Positions 63,225 through 64,000 of a DNA stretch of 64,000 nt are shown piece after piece. Source of the stretch: Campylobacter armoricus. GTDB lineage: Bacteria; Campylobacterota; Campylobacteria; Campylobacterales; Campylobacteraceae. The stretch's first letter is position 1, and the number at the start of each line of letters is the position of its first letter. A model generated the notes under the pieces. That model made no database searches. It worked only from the letters and a program-made list of their open reading frames with translations, and had not been told where the DNA came from. The stretch covers positions 310,001 to 374,000 of the forward strand of contig NZ_CP053825.1 of the NCBI RefSeq assembly GCF_013372105.1. Reading direction: 5' to 3'. Position numbers and translations under genes: made by a program.

Positions 63225-64000
63225 ACCCTTATATACTTTAAAACATAGTCCTATAAATGTGTATTTTTCTAAAAATAGTAATGATTTTGTTGTTAGAGAA
63301 AAACCTTTATATGAATTTAGTGGTAAGGGTGAGCATCTTATTTTGCATATACAAAAAAAAGATCTTAGCACTAGTGAGGCTTTAAGAATTTTAAGTGAGC
63401 ATAGTGGTATTAAAATGAGAGATTTTGGTTATAGCGGTCTAAAAGATAAACAAGGTTTAACTTTTCAATATATTTCTTTGCCTAAAAAATTTGAGGAAAG
63501 CTTAAAAAATTTCAAACACGATAAGGTGAAAATTTTAGAAAGTTTTTATCATGATAATAAGCTTAGAATAGGGCATTTAAAAGGAAATTCGTTTTTTATA
63601 AGATTAAAAAAAGTTTCTAAGGTAGATGCTTTAAAAATAGAACAAGCTTTTAAAAATATTCAAGAGCAAGGATATGCTAATTATTTTGGATATCAGCGTT
63701 TTGGTAAATTTCAAGATAATTTTTCACAAGGTTTAGAAATTTTAAAAGGCAAGAAAATCAAAAATAAAAAAATGCAAGAATTTTTGATTTCTGCATTCCA
63801 AAGCGAACTTTTTAATAGATATTTAAGTAAAAGAGTAGAACTTTCACATTTTATCAATGATTTTAATGATAAAGAAATAAAACAAATTTATAACTTGGAA
63901 AAAGAGAAAATTAAAAGTTTAAAAAGTCAAAAGCAGTTTTTTAAGCTTTTAAAAGGTGAAATTTTAGGGCATTATCCCTTTGGAAAATGTTTTGTGTGTG
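63202..64000 (+). CDS. truD: tRNA pseudouridine(13) synthase TruD, 3' end outside the window
   Basis: The frame opens at the ATG at 63202 (GGGAAGG 11 bases before it) and runs off the right edge after 266 codons. TruD marks are present: [15 protein letters not shown] with the N-terminal Phe/Lys patch, then the catalytic Asp in [30 protein letters not shown] and NYFGYQRFG. It modifies U13 of tRNA-Glu. The thiL-truD order matches C. jejuni. Confidence 0.93.
   Translation, partial: MEENIIFKPLYTLKHSPINVYFSKNSNDFVVREKPLYEFSGKGEHLILHIQKKDLSTSEALRILSEHSGIKMRDFGYSGLKDKQGLTFQYISLPKKFEESLKNFKHDKVKILESFYHDNKLRIGHLKGNSFFIRLKKVSKVDALKIEQAFKNIQEQGYANYFGYQRFGKFQDNFSQGLEILKGKKIKNKKMQEFLISAFQSELFNRYLSKRVELSHFINDFNDKEIKQIYNLEKEKIKSLKSQKQFFKLLKGEILGHYPFGKCFVC

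Noticed and set aside
1-64000. CRISPR arrays and long G or C tracts for phase variation
   Set aside because: I saw no regularly spaced repeats and no G or C run of eight or more; the check was by eye.

Overview
The window is chromosomal DNA of a Campylobacter, most likely of the C. lari group. It is AT-rich. Gene content and order follow, in inverted orientation, the C. jejuni segment from truD/thiL through flgI-flgM-flgK, the cts transformation genes, por, cadF, rplM-rpsI, addAB, ccoNOQP, carA, purA, putPA, selD, modE, fdh and nspC to moaDE-moeA. CadF has FALG where C. jejuni has the fibronectin-binding FRLS, which fits the lari group. The species call is inference.

Layout. (1) 1-8400: a type I restriction-modification operon (hsdR, cut by the left edge, then hsdS and hsdM). 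A two-gene Hachiman defence system (hamA nuclease and hamB helicase) sits between hsdR and hsdS, and a RhuM-family gene sits between hsdS and hsdM. (2) 8397-19515: molybdenum and selenium metabolism for formate respiration. This holds moeA, moaE, moaD, nspC, a formate dehydrogenase cluster with a selenocysteine FdhA, a ModE-type regulator, yedF, and selD, which is itself a selenoprotein. (3) 19657-24647: putA and putP for proline use. (4) 24667-26572: a small accessory module. Three leftward genes (a small lipoprotein, a 55-aa membrane protein and a 360-aa protein of unknown function) face an XRE regulator across two matching palindromes. (5) 26639-28026: tRNA-Sec and purA. (6) 28023-36084: FliJ- and MotE-like flagellar proteins, carA and the cbb3 oxidase operon with assembly factors. 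(7) 36084-42614: addB-addA, a WG-repeat protein, rplM and rpsI. (8) 42733-48168: a candidate small RNA, cadF, a HAD phosphatase and por. (9) 48172-53055: cts transformation genes. (10) 53180-54408: an acyltransferase and a glycosyltransferase-like remnant, probably acquired. (11) 54380-62305: a TSUP permease, a DUF2400 protein, flgK-flgN-flgM-flgJ-flgI with sigma-28 and sigma-54 promoters, rsmD and hypothetical genes. (12) 62403-64000: thiL and truD, the latter cut by the right edge.

How the parts work together. Molybdopterin synthesis (moaD, moaE, moeA), the regulator modE, selenium donor synthesis (selD, perhaps yedF), tRNA-Sec and the FdhA chaperone TorD all serve one enzyme, periplasmic formate dehydrogenase, which feeds electrons to the respiratory chain. 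Proline dehydrogenase adds electrons, and the cbb3 oxidase encoded downstream is the terminal oxidase. The most unusual regions are the nested Hachiman/type I locus with a 23-bp duplication around rhuM, the accessory module at 24667-26572, and several regulatory structures: a hairpin over the torD ribosome site, a motif shared by the fdh and put promoters, a terminator inside a signal-peptide coding sequence, and a candidate small RNA.
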